Position numbers and translations under genes: made by a program. Below, piece by piece: positions 48,338 to 56,277 of a DNA stretch of 64,000 bases; the first letter of the stretch is position 1; every line of letters starts with the position of its first letter. The notes beneath the pieces are model-generated. The model saw only the letters and a list, made by a program, of their open reading frames with translations, had not been told where the DNA came from and did not search any database. Source of the DNA: Streptomyces phaeolivaceus. GTDB lineage: Bacteria > Actinomycetota > Actinomycetes > Streptomycetales > Streptomycetaceae. The DNA is taken from NCBI RefSeq assembly GCF_009184865.1, contig NZ_CP045096.1, positions 8,928,001 through 8,992,000 on the forward strand, written 5' to 3'.

Positions 48338-48697
48338 ATGCCCGATGCAGAAGACGTACGACGTGTGGCCCTCTCCCTGCCCGACACCACGGAGAAGGTC
48401 GCCTGGAGCATGCCCACCTTCCGCGTGGCGGGGAAGATGTTCGTGACCCTGCCGGAGGACGAGACGTCCATGGCCGTGCGCTGCCCCAAGGTGGAGCGGG
48501 ACGAGCTGGTGCTCGCCGAGCCCGAGAAGTTCTGGATCGCCGACCACGAGGCGGGCTTCGCCTGGGTGCGCGTGCGGCTCTCCGCCCTGGAGGACGAGCC
48601 CGAGCTGGCGGACATCCTCGCCGACTCCTGGCGCCAGGCGGCTCCCACCCAACTCCTCGACAACCACCCGGAGCTGGGACTCCCCACCGCCGACTGA
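48338..48697 (+). CDS. MmcQ/YjbR-family DNA-binding-like protein
   Basis: 119-residue protein of the MmcQ/YjbR fold: VRRVALSLPDTTEKVAWSMPTFRVAGKMFVTLPEDE, then EPEKFWIADHEAGFAWVRVRL and a C-terminal helix LADILADSWRQAAPTQLLD. The fold resembles DNA-binding double-wing proteins, but no biochemical function is established. The start at ATG 48338 is chosen by family length; an in-frame ATC/ATG extension to 48287 would read through the repeat array. Confidence 0.85.
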   Translation: MPDAEDVRRVALSLPDTTEKVAWSMPTFRVAGKMFVTLPEDETSMAVRCPKVERDELVLAEPEKFWIADHEAGFAWVRVRLSALEDEPELADILADSWRQAAPTQLLDNHPELGLPTAD

Positions 48698-48744
48698 TCC
48701 GACGGCCGGGCATCCCGCCCCGGGACCCCGGTCCTGGGCCAGTC

Positions 48745-48959
48745 CTAGGCCGTGTCCGCAAAGTCCCGCCTGCCCCGCGACGCCTGGCACGCACTCTCGC
48801 CGCACCGGGCACAAGCCCAAGTACGTCCGGTACGAGGCTCCACGCCCGGCACGCCGAGAGCACGCTCCCCCAGTCTCGGCTTCGCTCGACCGGGAGGTAC
48901 CCCACGACGCCGCGAGGCCGCCCTCCGGGCGACGACGGGACCTTGCGGACACGACCTAG
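48745..48959. repeat. MITE-like inverted-repeat element, family A copy 2, with nested palindrome
   Basis: A 215-bp element with 24-bp terminal inverted repeats (48745-48768 and 48936-48959, 22 of 24 matching; outer part CTAGGCCGTGTCCGCAAA) beginning and ending with CTAG. The interior matches the element at 4883-5057, but the terminal repeats differ. An extra palindromic insert at about 48864-48904 (CTCCCCCAGTCTCGG ... GGAGGTACCCC) is the same type as that nested in 26774-26815. The right CTAG contains the stop codon of the transketolase gene on the minus strand. Confidence 0.8.
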
Positions 48960-49861
48960 CGCAGGAAGCCCGTGATCCGCTCCCGCAGTGTGGCCGCGTC
49001 CAGTCCGTGCGCGGTCACGTGCTCCTCCAGTTGCCCGTACCGCCGCAGCTCCCGCCGGCCCACCCCCAGTCCGAGCACCCGGTGCGGGACGTCGGCGAGA
49101 GCGTCGTTCACGGTGGCCGTCGAGGTGCCCGCCAGGTACGGCTCGACGAGGACGACGTCCGTGCCCGCCGCCCCGGTGGCCCGGCGCAGCGCGGTCGAGT
49201 CGAAGGGGCGGACGGTGGTCGCGTACAGCACGGTCGCATCGAGCCCCTCCGTGGCCGCGAGGACGGAGTCGAGCACGGGTCCGACGGCGACGACGACCCC
49301 GCGCCGCCCCTCGCGCACGGTGAGGAACCGCTGCCCGTCCACCGGGAGCGACCGCCCGTTGGACTGCGCGGACAGCCGTACGTACACCTTGTCGTCCTTG
49401 GCCTCGCCCGCGCCGACCGCGTGCCGGAGCAGGGTCTCGGCCTCGTCGGGGTGCCCCGGCACATGGACGGTCCAGCCGTCGAGCGTGTCGAGCAGGGCCA
49501 CGTCGCCGGGTGCCATGTGGGTGAAGCCGCCCGCCGGCCAGTCGTGGGAGGCGGCGGCGCTGACCAGGACCGCGCCCACGTCCTGGTGACCGAGATCCAG
49601 CTTCACCTGCTCGAAGGGGCGCTCCACCAGGAAGCTCGCGAAGGTGTGCACCACGGGCCGCATCCCGGCCAGCGCCAGGCCCGCGCCCGCGCCGATCAGC
49701 AGCTGTTCCCGGATGCCGACGTTGAGCACCCGGTCCGGATGCCTGCGCGAGGCCTCCGTGAAGCAGTCCCTGCCGATCTCGGCGAGGACCACCGCGACCC
49801 GGGGATCCTCGTCGAGCAGCCGGGAGACGACCGGGGCGAGACGGTCCCGCATGGTGTCCAT
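48956..49861 (-). CDS. Transketolase-like C-terminal subunit
   Basis: 301-residue protein equal to the pyrimidine-binding and C-terminal domains of transketolase: VVLAEIGRDCFTEASRRHPDRVLNVGIREQLLIGAGAGLALAG, VHTFASFLVERPFEQVKLDL, and AAASHDWPAGGFTHMAPGDVALLD. It must pair with the N-terminal subunit encoded just upstream (15-base gap). The conserved Glu that activates ThDP is in GIREQ. Start ATG 49861 with GAAAGGAAAG. The stop lies in the terminal CTAG of the neighbouring repeat element. Substrate unknown; two-subunit forms serve apiose-type, dihydroxyacetone and secondary-metabolite pathways. Confidence 0.88.
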   Translation of the reverse strand: MDTMRDRLAPVVSRLLDEDPRVAVVLAEIGRDCFTEASRRHPDRVLNVGIREQLLIGAGAGLALAGMRPVVHTFASFLVERPFEQVKLDLGHQDVGAVLVSAAASHDWPAGGFTHMAPGDVALLDTLDGWTVHVPGHPDEAETLLRHAVGAGEAKDDKVYVRLSAQSNGRSLPVDGQRFLTVREGRRGVVVAVGPVLDSVLAATEGLDATVLYATTVRPFDSTALRRATGAAGTDVVLVEPYLAGTSTATVNDALADVPHRVLGLGVGRRELRRYGQLEEHVTAHGLDAATLRERITGFLR

Positions 49862-49876
49862 GAAGTCACTTTCCTT

Positions 49877-50578
49877 TCAGGCGTTCTTCGGCTCGACCCG
49901 GGCCACCACGACCCGGGGCCGGCCCGGGTGCGGCGTGGTGAAGGCGGTGTACAGCGCCTCGTGATCGCGGCCGTCCACGGTCTCGGCGGACCAGCCCGCC
50001 ACCTCGAACCGCGCGGCGATCCCACCCGGCCGGGCATGGCTCGCGGAGGAGTTGTCGATCACCACGGTGTGCAGCCGGTCCAGCCCGGCGGGACCGGCGT
50101 ACGCGATCGCCTCGTGATTGCTGCCCTCGTCCAGCTCCGCGTCCCCCGTCAGCACCCACACCGCCGGGTCGGTCCGCCCCTGGGCCCGCAGCCCGAGCGC
50201 CGTCCCGACCGCGATCGGCAGCCCGTGCCCGAGCGACCCGCTGCCGATCTCCGCGCCCGGCACCAGCACCCGGTCCGGATGGTGACCGAGCGGCGAGTCG
50301 TACGACCCGAACCCGGGCAGCCAGCCGACGGGCAGGAACCCCTTCGCCGCGAGCACCGCGTAGTACGCCATCGGCCCGTGCCCCTTCGACAACAGGAACC
50401 GGTCCCGCTCCGGATCGTCCGTCCGTTCCGGACCCACCCGCAGCACCCGGTCGTAGAGCACCCACAGCACGTCCAGCGTGGACGTGGCCGCAGGTCCGTG
50501 CTTCTCGGCTCCCGTCATCAGCCCCATCAGGCCGGGTAGATCCGTGCACCCGTATGTACGTTCCGCTGTCGTCGTCAT
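49877..50578 (-). CDS. Transketolase-like N-terminal subunit
   Basis: 233-residue ThDP-binding domain of a split transketolase. Features: LLSKGHGPMAYYAVLAAKGFLP, GSLGHGLPIAVGTALGLR, and the ThDP-Mg motif GDAELDEGSNHEAIAYAG ending at VIDNSS. Here the usual GDGE is GDAE, as in many split enzymes. The start at ATG 50578 lies about one base from the predicted transcription start of a MerR-type promoter, so the mRNA may be leaderless; a GTG two codons upstream is the alternative. First gene of the two-gene operon. Confidence 0.88.
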   Translation of the reverse strand: MTTTAERTYGCTDLPGLMGLMTGAEKHGPAATSTLDVLWVLYDRVLRVGPERTDDPERDRFLLSKGHGPMAYYAVLAAKGFLPVGWLPGFGSYDSPLGHHPDRVLVPGAEIGSGSLGHGLPIAVGTALGLRAQGRTDPAVWVLTGDAELDEGSNHEAIAYAGPAGLDRLHTVVIDNSSASHARPGGIAARFEVAGWSAETVDGRDHEALYTAFTTPHPGRPRVVVARVEPKNA

Positions 50579-50585
50579 ACGCACG

Positions 50586-50616
50586 AGCGTGCAACCTCAA
50601 GCGAACTTCAGGTCAA
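50586..50616 (-). promoter_or_regulatory. MerR/SoxR-like promoter of the split transketolase operon
   Basis: On the minus strand TTGACC (50616-50611) and CACGCT (50591-50586) are separated by 19 bp, the long spacer typical of MerR-activated promoters. The spacer region carries the dyad ACCTGAAGTTCGCTTGAGGT (50613-50594), which resembles the SoxR box CCTCAAGTTAACTTGAGG. Transcription would begin near 50579, right at the start codon. Confidence 0.55.
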
Positions 50617-50742
50617 GCGGCGGCCGTCGCGCTCGACCGTCGCGCCCCTTCGCCCCCGTAAACGGGTGCGCGACCACCGGCCCGAGTGCGGTATTGTTTC
50701 CGTGCGCGTTCAACCAGGGGAAACCCCAGGTCAGACGGGCAA

Positions 50743-50819
<77 letters not shown>

Positions 50820-50928
50820 GCTTTTCGCAGGTCGGTAGCCGTTCTCTCGCAAAGGGGGAGCGGCTTCTCGCATGTCCGGGGCCGGGGCGGTCAGGCGTGG
50901 CCCGCCGGCCGACGGGCGTCGAACCGGT

Positions 50929-51220
50929 CGTGCCGGACACCGTCTACGGCGACCTCTTCTCCGTACGACACCGATGTGTCCGGTGACGGCTGGATCGAGG
51001 TGCTGAAGCGGCTGTCGGAGCGCAACCCCCGGATCGTCGTGCCCGGCCACGGCGAGATCGGTGACGAGTGAGGCGACGATCGTCGAGGAGGTCCGGGCCC
51101 TGATGATCGAACGCCATCCGGAGTGGGCCGGCCAGGAGTGGATCGCACGCGGCGTCGGATGTCTGTGCGCCGAGCACCCGGGGCGGACGGACCACGAGGT
51201 CCCCGGGTGGATCGGCGCTC
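50929..51220 (+). pseudogene. Remnant of an MBL-fold hydrolase gene
   Basis: Frame from 50964 reads YDTDVSGDGWIEVLKRLSER, then NPRIVVPGHGEIGDE and a stop; this is the region around the last metal-binding His of a metallo-beta-lactamase-fold enzyme (PGHG). Beyond the stop, the neighbouring frame continues with plausible family sequence (IVEEVRALMIERHPEWAGQEWIARGVGC). Upstream, similarity shifts frame again near 50960 (DTVYGDLFSV) and then disappears. The N-terminal two thirds, with the HxHxDH motif, is absent. A decayed fragment with at least two frameshifts beside a tRNA gene. Confidence 0.6.
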
Positions 51221-51371
51221 GGCGCACGGTGGTGATTCGGGGTGTGTCGGGGGTGCACGGTGGACCGGAGGGAGCGCCGGTCGGTTTGATGGGGGCGCGG
51301 GGTGATCCGTGCCGTCACGGGTCGACGACCGCGGGCCCACGACACCCGACACGCGCCGGAGATGAGCTGCG

Positions 51372-52838
51372 ATGGTGACCGACCGGTACGGCAACCGCCT
51401 GCACGAGTGCACCGCCGAAGGGGCGGGACACCTGGACCGGGCAGTGGAGGGGCTGTTGTTCTTCCGGCCCGACTTCCCGACCGCCGTCGCGGACGCGGTG
51501 GCCGCGTGCCCCACCTCGCCGATGGCACAGGCGTTCTCCGCCTATCTGGGCGTGCTCGGCACCGAGTCCCGGGACGCCGCCGAGGCGCGCCGCCGGTTCA
51601 CGGAGTTCGGCGCCGGGCTGGACCACTCGGCGCTGCCCCGGCGGGAGCGGATGCACATGGCGGCGGCCGAGGCCTGGCTCGGGGGCGATCTGGGCCGGGC
51701 CGGGCAGGTACTGGAGGAGCTGGTCGTGGAGTGCCCGCGTGATCCGTTGGCCCTGGCCGTGGGCCATCAGCTCGACTTCTTCACCGGCGACGCGACACGG
51801 CTGCGGGACCGGATCGGCGGTGCCCTGCCCTCGTGGGACGAGGACGACCCCCATCGCGGTCCGCTGCTGGGCATGTACGCCTTCGGTCTGGAGGAGTCGG
51901 GGCACTACGGCCGCGCCCAGGAGGTGGCTCGGGCCGCCGTCGAACGCAACGCCCATGACATCTGGGCCATCCACGCGGTCGTCCATGTGCACGAGATGCA
52001 GGGGCGGTTCGCCGAGGGCATCGACTTCCTCGACGCACGGCTCGACGGCTGGGCGAGCGGCAGTCTGCTGACGGTGCACAGCTGGTGGCACTACGCCCTG
52101 TACGCGCTGGAGGCGGGCGACACCGGCACGGCCCTGCGGGTCTACGACGCCGTACTGCACCACAAGGACTCGTCCGGGTTCGTCATGGAACTCCTCGACG
52201 CGGCCTCGCTGTTGTGGCGGTTCCTCCTGGACGGCTCGGACCAGGACGCCCGTTGGCAGGCCCTGGCCGACGCGTGGGCCGCGCGCGAGGATCCGCCGTT
52301 CTACGCCTTCAACGACGCGCACGCCGTGATGGCCTTCGCGGGAGCGGGGCGGCTGGACACGGCGGACGAGTTCGTCGCCGACCGGCGGCGCTGGCTGACG
52401 GAGGCCCGGCGGGGCGGGCCCTCCGGGGGCGACACCAACCGTGTGATGACCGGGGAGATCGGCCTGCCGGTGTGCGAGGCGCTGGTGGCGTACGCCCGTG
52501 AGGACTACGCGGCGGTGGTGGACCTGCTCTGGCCCGTCCGCCGCCGGCTGCACACCTTCGGCGGCAGCCACGCCCAGCGGGACGTGATCCAGCGGACCCT
52601 GCTGGAGGCGACCCTCCGCGCCCGCCGGGACGACCTGGCCCGGCTGCTGCTCGGTGAACGCACCGGTCTGAGCCCCCACAGCCCCTACAACTGGCTCGGG
52701 CAGGCCCGGCTCGCGGACGCCCTCGGCGAAGCGGGCCGCGCGGCCGTCGCCCGCGACACGGCGACCGAACTGGCGGCACCCGCGGCCCAGCGGCTGAGCC
52801 GCAACCCGCACGACACGTATCTCGTACGGAGGCCCTGA
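51372..52838 (+). CDS. Tetratricopeptide-repeat protein (TTC38-like)
   Basis: 488-residue soluble helical-repeat protein. Repeats are visible as alternating helices: AAAEAWLGGDLGRAGQVLEELVVECPRDPLAL, GMYAFGLEESGHYGRAQEVARAAVERNAHDIWAIHAVVHVHEMQGRFAEG, and HYALYALEAGDTGTALRVYDAVLH. The conserved HVHEMQGRFAEGI and WWHYALY segments are typical of the TTC38 family, present in many actinobacteria. Function is unknown. ATG at 51372 preceded by GGAGATGAG. No operon partner. Confidence 0.85.
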   Translation: MVTDRYGNRLHECTAEGAGHLDRAVEGLLFFRPDFPTAVADAVAACPTSPMAQAFSAYLGVLGTESRDAAEARRRFTEFGAGLDHSALPRRERMHMAAAEAWLGGDLGRAGQVLEELVVECPRDPLALAVGHQLDFFTGDATRLRDRIGGALPSWDEDDPHRGPLLGMYAFGLEESGHYGRAQEVARAAVERNAHDIWAIHAVVHVHEMQGRFAEGIDFLDARLDGWASGSLLTVHSWWHYALYALEAGDTGTALRVYDAVLHHKDSSGFVMELLDAASLLWRFLLDGSDQDARWQALADAWAAREDPPFYAFNDAHAVMAFAGAGRLDTADEFVADRRRWLTEARRGGPSGGDTNRVMTGEIGLPVCEALVAYAREDYAAVVDLLWPVRRRLHTFGGSHAQRDVIQRTLLEATLRARRDDLARLLLGERTGLSPHSPYNWLGQARLADALGEAGRAAVARDTATELAAPAAQRLSRNPHDTYLVRRP

Positions 52839-52946
52839 TCCCCGGCCTGAAGCACCCGCCCCGGCCCGAGGAACCCGCCCCGGCCGGGATTCGCGGACCA
52901 GGCCGTCGCGCGACCCGCGGACCCGGCCGTCACGACCCGCTCCCGG

Positions 52947-53483
52947 CTAGGACAGGCAGCCCACGTGGGCCAGGGCCTGCTTCAGCAGGACTCCCTGGCC
53001 GCCCGGCATCTCGCTCTGGACCGACTCCGACGCCGCGTCCTGGGGGCTGAACCACACCAGGTCGAGCGCGTCCTGCCGGGGGCGGCAGTCGCCGGCCACG
53101 GGGACGATGTAGGCGAGCGACACCGCGTGCTGACGCGGGTCGTGGAACGGGGTGATGCCCTGCGTCGGGAAGTACTCGGCGACGGTGAAGGGCTGCAGCG
53201 CGGACGGGACGCGCGGCAGCGCCACCGGACCGAGGTCCTTCTCCAGATGACGCAGCAGCGCGTCCCGTACCCGCTCGTGGTGCATCACGCGGCCGGAGAC
53301 CAGATTGCGGCTGACCGTCCCGTCCGGGCCGATGCGCAGCAGCAGCCCGATGCTGGTGACTTCGCCGCTGTCGTCGACGCGCACGGGCACGGCCTCGACA
53401 TACAGGATCGGCATCCGGGCGCGCGCCGACTCGAGCTCGTCGGACGGCAGCCAGCCGGGCGTGGTTTCGGTCATGTCAGACAT
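52947..53483 (-). CDS. Nudix-like DUF4916 protein
   Basis: 178-residue protein with the layout of DUF4916: WLPSDELESARARMPILYVEAVPVRVDDSGEVTSIGLLLR, a central VSRNLVSGRVMHHERVRDALLRHLEKDLGP, and a late DLVWFSPQDA. The central helix sits where a Nudix box would be, but the acidic REXXEE residues are mostly replaced (here RDALLRHLEKDLG), so hydrolase activity is doubtful. Starts at 53483 or at an ATG three codons later. No linked genes. Confidence 0.75.
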   Translation of the reverse strand: MSDMTETTPGWLPSDELESARARMPILYVEAVPVRVDDSGEVTSIGLLLRIGPDGTVSRNLVSGRVMHHERVRDALLRHLEKDLGPVALPRVPSALQPFTVAEYFPTQGITPFHDPRQHAVSLAYIVPVAGDCRPRQDALDLVWFSPQDAASESVQSEMPGGQGVLLKQALAHVGCLS

Positions 53484-53583
53484 TGGCCGATCATACTTTC
53501 AACGTCAGCCGGAGCGCGCGTCGCTCCGATCACACCTGTCAGAGATGCCCCGGCCGCCCCGCCCGCATGCGCGGCGCCGACGA

Positions 53584-54267
53584 TCAGTCGTGCGCGGCCC
53601 ACATTCCGCGCACATGACCGAGATGGCGGGTCATCACCGTGTGTACGGCGGCCTCGTCGCGGGCCAGGAGGGCGTCCAGGAGTTCCAGGTGCTCCTGCGC
53701 CGAGGACAGCAGCCGGCCCGACTCGGCGAGCGCGGTCAGACCGTAGAGCCGGGCGCGTTTGCGCAGGTCACCGACGACCTCGACGAGATGTGCGTTGCCC
53801 GCTAGGGCGAGCAGTCCGAGATGGAAGCGGGTGTCGGCCTCGACGTACGCGACGAGGTCCCCGGCGGCGGCAGCGGCGACGATCTCCCGGGCGGCCGGCC
53901 GCAGCGCCTCCAGGGAGACCGGGTCGGCGGTCCGGGCCAGGCCGACCGTGGTCGGGATCTCGATGAGCGCGCGGACATGGGTGTACTCGTCGAGCTGTTT
54001 CTCGGTGACGACGGTGACCCGGAACCCCTTGTTGGGCACGGTGTCCACCAGGCCCTCCTTGGCCAGATCCAGCATGGCCTCCCGCACCGGTGTCGCCGAG
54101 ACACCGAAGCGGGTGGCGAGCCCCGGGGCGGAGTACACCTCGCCCGGCCGCAGTTCACCGGCGATCAGCGCGGCCCGCAGCGCGTCGGCGACCCGTTCGC
54201 GGTAGCTGCTCTTCTTGCCGCCGAGCACCGGCAGGGCGGGACCGGCGGCAGGGGCTGACGGGGCCAT
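53584..54267 (-). CDS. GntR-family (FCD) regulator of hydroxyproline catabolism
   Basis: 227-residue GntR regulator: winged helix SYRERVADALRAALIAGELRPGEVYSAPGLATRFGVSATPVREAMLDLAKEGLVDTVPNKGFRV, then an FCD domain with metal/ligand residues RALIEIPTTVGLA, DTRFHLGLLALAGN and HLELLDALLARD. It is the last gene of the hydroxyproline locus; its AGGAGAGG site overlaps the epimerase stop. It probably represses the operon through the TGTGACATA motifs at 56226 and 59265. Confidence 0.9.
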   Translation of the reverse strand: MAPSAPAAGPALPVLGGKKSSYRERVADALRAALIAGELRPGEVYSAPGLATRFGVSATPVREAMLDLAKEGLVDTVPNKGFRVTVVTEKQLDEYTHVRALIEIPTTVGLARTADPVSLEALRPAAREIVAAAAAGDLVAYVEADTRFHLGLLALAGNAHLVEVVGDLRKRARLYGLTALAESGRLLSSAQEHLELLDALLARDEAAVHTVMTRHLGHVRGMWAAHD

Positions 54268-54277
54268 GGCACCTCTC

Positions 54278-55279
54278 CTAGAGAACGAACCCGGACGGGA
54301 ACGGGTCGGTCGGGTCGAGCAGATACTGCGCCGTGCCCGTGATCCAGGCGCGGCCGGTGAAGCTTGGCAGCACGGCGGGCACCCCGGCCACCTCGGTCTC
54401 GCCGAGCAGTCTGCCGGTGAAGTGGGTACCGATGAACGACTCGTTCACGAACTCGGTGTGCAGCGGGAGTTCACCCCGGGCGTGCAGTTGTGCCATGCGC
54501 GCGCTGGTGCCCGTACCGCAGGGGGAGCGGTCGAACCAGCCGGGGTGGATGGCCATGGCGTGGCGGGAGTGCCGGGCGGTGGCGCCGGGGGCGTACAGAT
54601 GGACGTGGTGGACGCCGTGGATCGACGGGTCCTCCGGATGGACGGGCTCCTCCTCCGCGTTGATGGCGTCCATCAGCGCGAGACCGGCCTTGAGGATGTC
54701 GTCCTTGCGGTCGCGGTCGAAGGGCAGCCCGAACTGCTCCAGCGGCAGGATTGCGTAGAAATTGCCGCCGTACGCGAGGTCGTAGGTCACCGTCCGCCCG
54801 TCGGCGAGCGTGGCCTTGCGATCGAGGCCGACGGAGAACGACGGCACGTTCCGCAGGGTGACCGCCCGCGCCGCGCCGTCCTCCACCGCGACCTCGGCCA
54901 CGACGAGACCCGCCGGGGTGTCCAGGCGGATGGTGGTGACCGGTTCGACGACCTCGACCATGCCGGTCTCCACGAGCACGGTCGCCACGCCGATCGTGCC
55001 GTGGCCGCACATGGGTAGATAGCCGGAGACCTCGATGTAGACCACGCCGTAGTCGCAGTCGGGGCGGGTCGGCGGCTGCAGGATCGCGCCGCTCATCGCC
55101 GCGTGCCCGCGTGGCTCGTTCATCAGCAACTGCTTGACGTCGTCGCGGTGTTCACGGAACCACAGCCGGCGTTCGTTCATGGTGGCGCCGGGGATCGTGC
55201 CGATCCCGCCGGTGATCACCCGGGTGGGCATGCCCTCGGTGTGCGAGTCGACGGCGTGCAGGACGAGTGTGCTGCGCAT
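54278..55279 (-). CDS. 4-hydroxyproline epimerase
   Basis: 333-residue proline-racemase-fold enzyme converting trans-4-hydroxy-L-proline to cis-4-hydroxy-D-proline. Both catalytic Cys residues are present, in LPMCGHGTIGVA and RSPCGTGTSARMA, which separates it from the 3-hydroxyproline dehydratases (one Cys replaced). DSHTEGMPTRVITGG at the N-terminus is the usual family start. It provides the substrate for the FAD-dependent dehydrogenase complex encoded further up the operon. Confidence 0.93.
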   Translation of the reverse strand: MRSTLVLHAVDSHTEGMPTRVITGGIGTIPGATMNERRLWFREHRDDVKQLLMNEPRGHAAMSGAILQPPTRPDCDYGVVYIEVSGYLPMCGHGTIGVATVLVETGMVEVVEPVTTIRLDTPAGLVVAEVAVEDGAARAVTLRNVPSFSVGLDRKATLADGRTVTYDLAYGGNFYAILPLEQFGLPFDRDRKDDILKAGLALMDAINAEEEPVHPEDPSIHGVHHVHLYAPGATARHSRHAMAIHPGWFDRSPCGTGTSARMAQLHARGELPLHTEFVNESFIGTHFTGRLLGETEVAGVPAVLPSFTGRAWITGTAQYLLDPTDPFPSGFVL

Positions 55280-55303
55280 GAACCGCTCTCCCTCCGGTGT
55301 GAG

Positions 55304-56203
55304 TTACGCGAGTCCCGCGGCCACGGCCTTCTCGGTGGCCGCCCGGATCACGGCCTCCTGCTCCGGCAGCAGCTCCACGCGCGGCGGACGGCAGCGACCT
55401 CCGTGGCGCCCCACGATGTCCATCGACAACTTGATCGCCTGCACGAACTCGACCTTCGAGTCCCAGCGCAGCAGCGGGTGCAGCTGTGCGTAGAGCGCCT
55501 TCGCCGTCGCGAGATCACCGTCCACCGCCGCGTGGTACAGCTCGACGGTCGCGGCGGGCAGCGCGTTCGGATAACCGGCCACCCAGCCTTTCGCACCCGC
55601 GAGCGCCAGCTCCAGCAGGACGTCGTCGGCGCCGATCAACAGGTCAAGTTCCGGGGCGAGTTCGGCGAGCTGGTACGCCCGGCGGACATCGCCGGAGAAC
55701 TCCTTCACGGCCCGGATGCACCCCTCGCCGTGCAGCTTGGCAAGCAGTTCGGGGACCAGGTCGACCTTGGTGTCGATCGGGTTGTTGTACGCGACGACCG
55801 GGACGCCCGCCTTCGCGACCTCGGCGTAGTGCGCGAGCACCGAGCGCTCGTCGGCGCGGTACGCGTTCGGCGGCAGCAGCATCACCGAGGCGCAGCCCGC
55901 GTCCCGCGCCTGCTCGGCCCAGCGCCGGGACTCGGCGGACCCGTACGCGGCGACGCCCGGCATCACACGCGAGCCGCCGATCGCGGCGACGGCCGTCTCG
56001 ACGACCTTGGCGCGCTCCTCGGGCGTCAGCACCTGGTACTCGCCGAGCGAGCCGTTCGGGACGACACCGTCACAGCCGTTCTCGACCAGCCAGGCGCAGT
56101 GCTCGGCGTACTTGTCGTGGTCGACCGAGAGATCGTCGCGGAGGGGGAGCGCGGTGGCGACGAGGACGCCGCGCCAGGGGTGGTGGTTCGGGCTGCCGGT
56201 CAT
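55304..56203 (-). CDS. 1-pyrroline-4-hydroxy-2-carboxylate deaminase (DapA family)
   Basis: 299-residue TIM-barrel lyase of the dihydrodipicolinate synthase family. The Schiff-base Lys is in IRAVKEFSGD, the Tyr in VVAYNNPIDTK, and the carboxylate-binding loop is NGSLGEYQVLT. In a hydroxyproline operon this enzyme deaminates and dehydrates the cyclic imine to 2-oxoglutarate semialdehyde. The start at M(TGSPN) has GAGAGGGAA; the frame extends ten codons further up across a conserved operator-like motif. The final enzyme, 2-oxoglutarate semialdehyde dehydrogenase, is not in this locus. Confidence 0.9.
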   Translation of the reverse strand: MTGSPNHHPWRGVLVATALPLRDDLSVDHDKYAEHCAWLVENGCDGVVPNGSLGEYQVLTPEERAKVVETAVAAIGGSRVMPGVAAYGSAESRRWAEQARDAGCASVMLLPPNAYRADERSVLAHYAEVAKAGVPVVAYNNPIDTKVDLVPELLAKLHGEGCIRAVKEFSGDVRRAYQLAELAPELDLLIGADDVLLELALAGAKGWVAGYPNALPAATVELYHAAVDGDLATAKALYAQLHPLLRWDSKVEFVQAIKLSMDIVGRHGGRCRPPRVELLPEQEAVIRAATEKAVAAGLA

Positions 56204-56225
56204 ATCGGGTTCCCTCTCGATGGGG

Positions 56226-56234
56226 TGTGACATA
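56226..56234. promoter_or_regulatory. TGTGACATA motif before the deaminase gene
   Basis: TGTGACATA, part of the wider dyad-like GTGTGACATATCACTG, lies in the short gap upstream of the deaminase-epimerase-GntR unit. The complement TATGTCACA occurs once more, at 59265-59273, upstream of the oxidase unit. Likely the GntR operator. Confidence 0.55.
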
Positions 56235-56277
56235 TCACTGAGTCCTGTGGTGGTGACGGGCTGCCGGTGAAGCGGTT

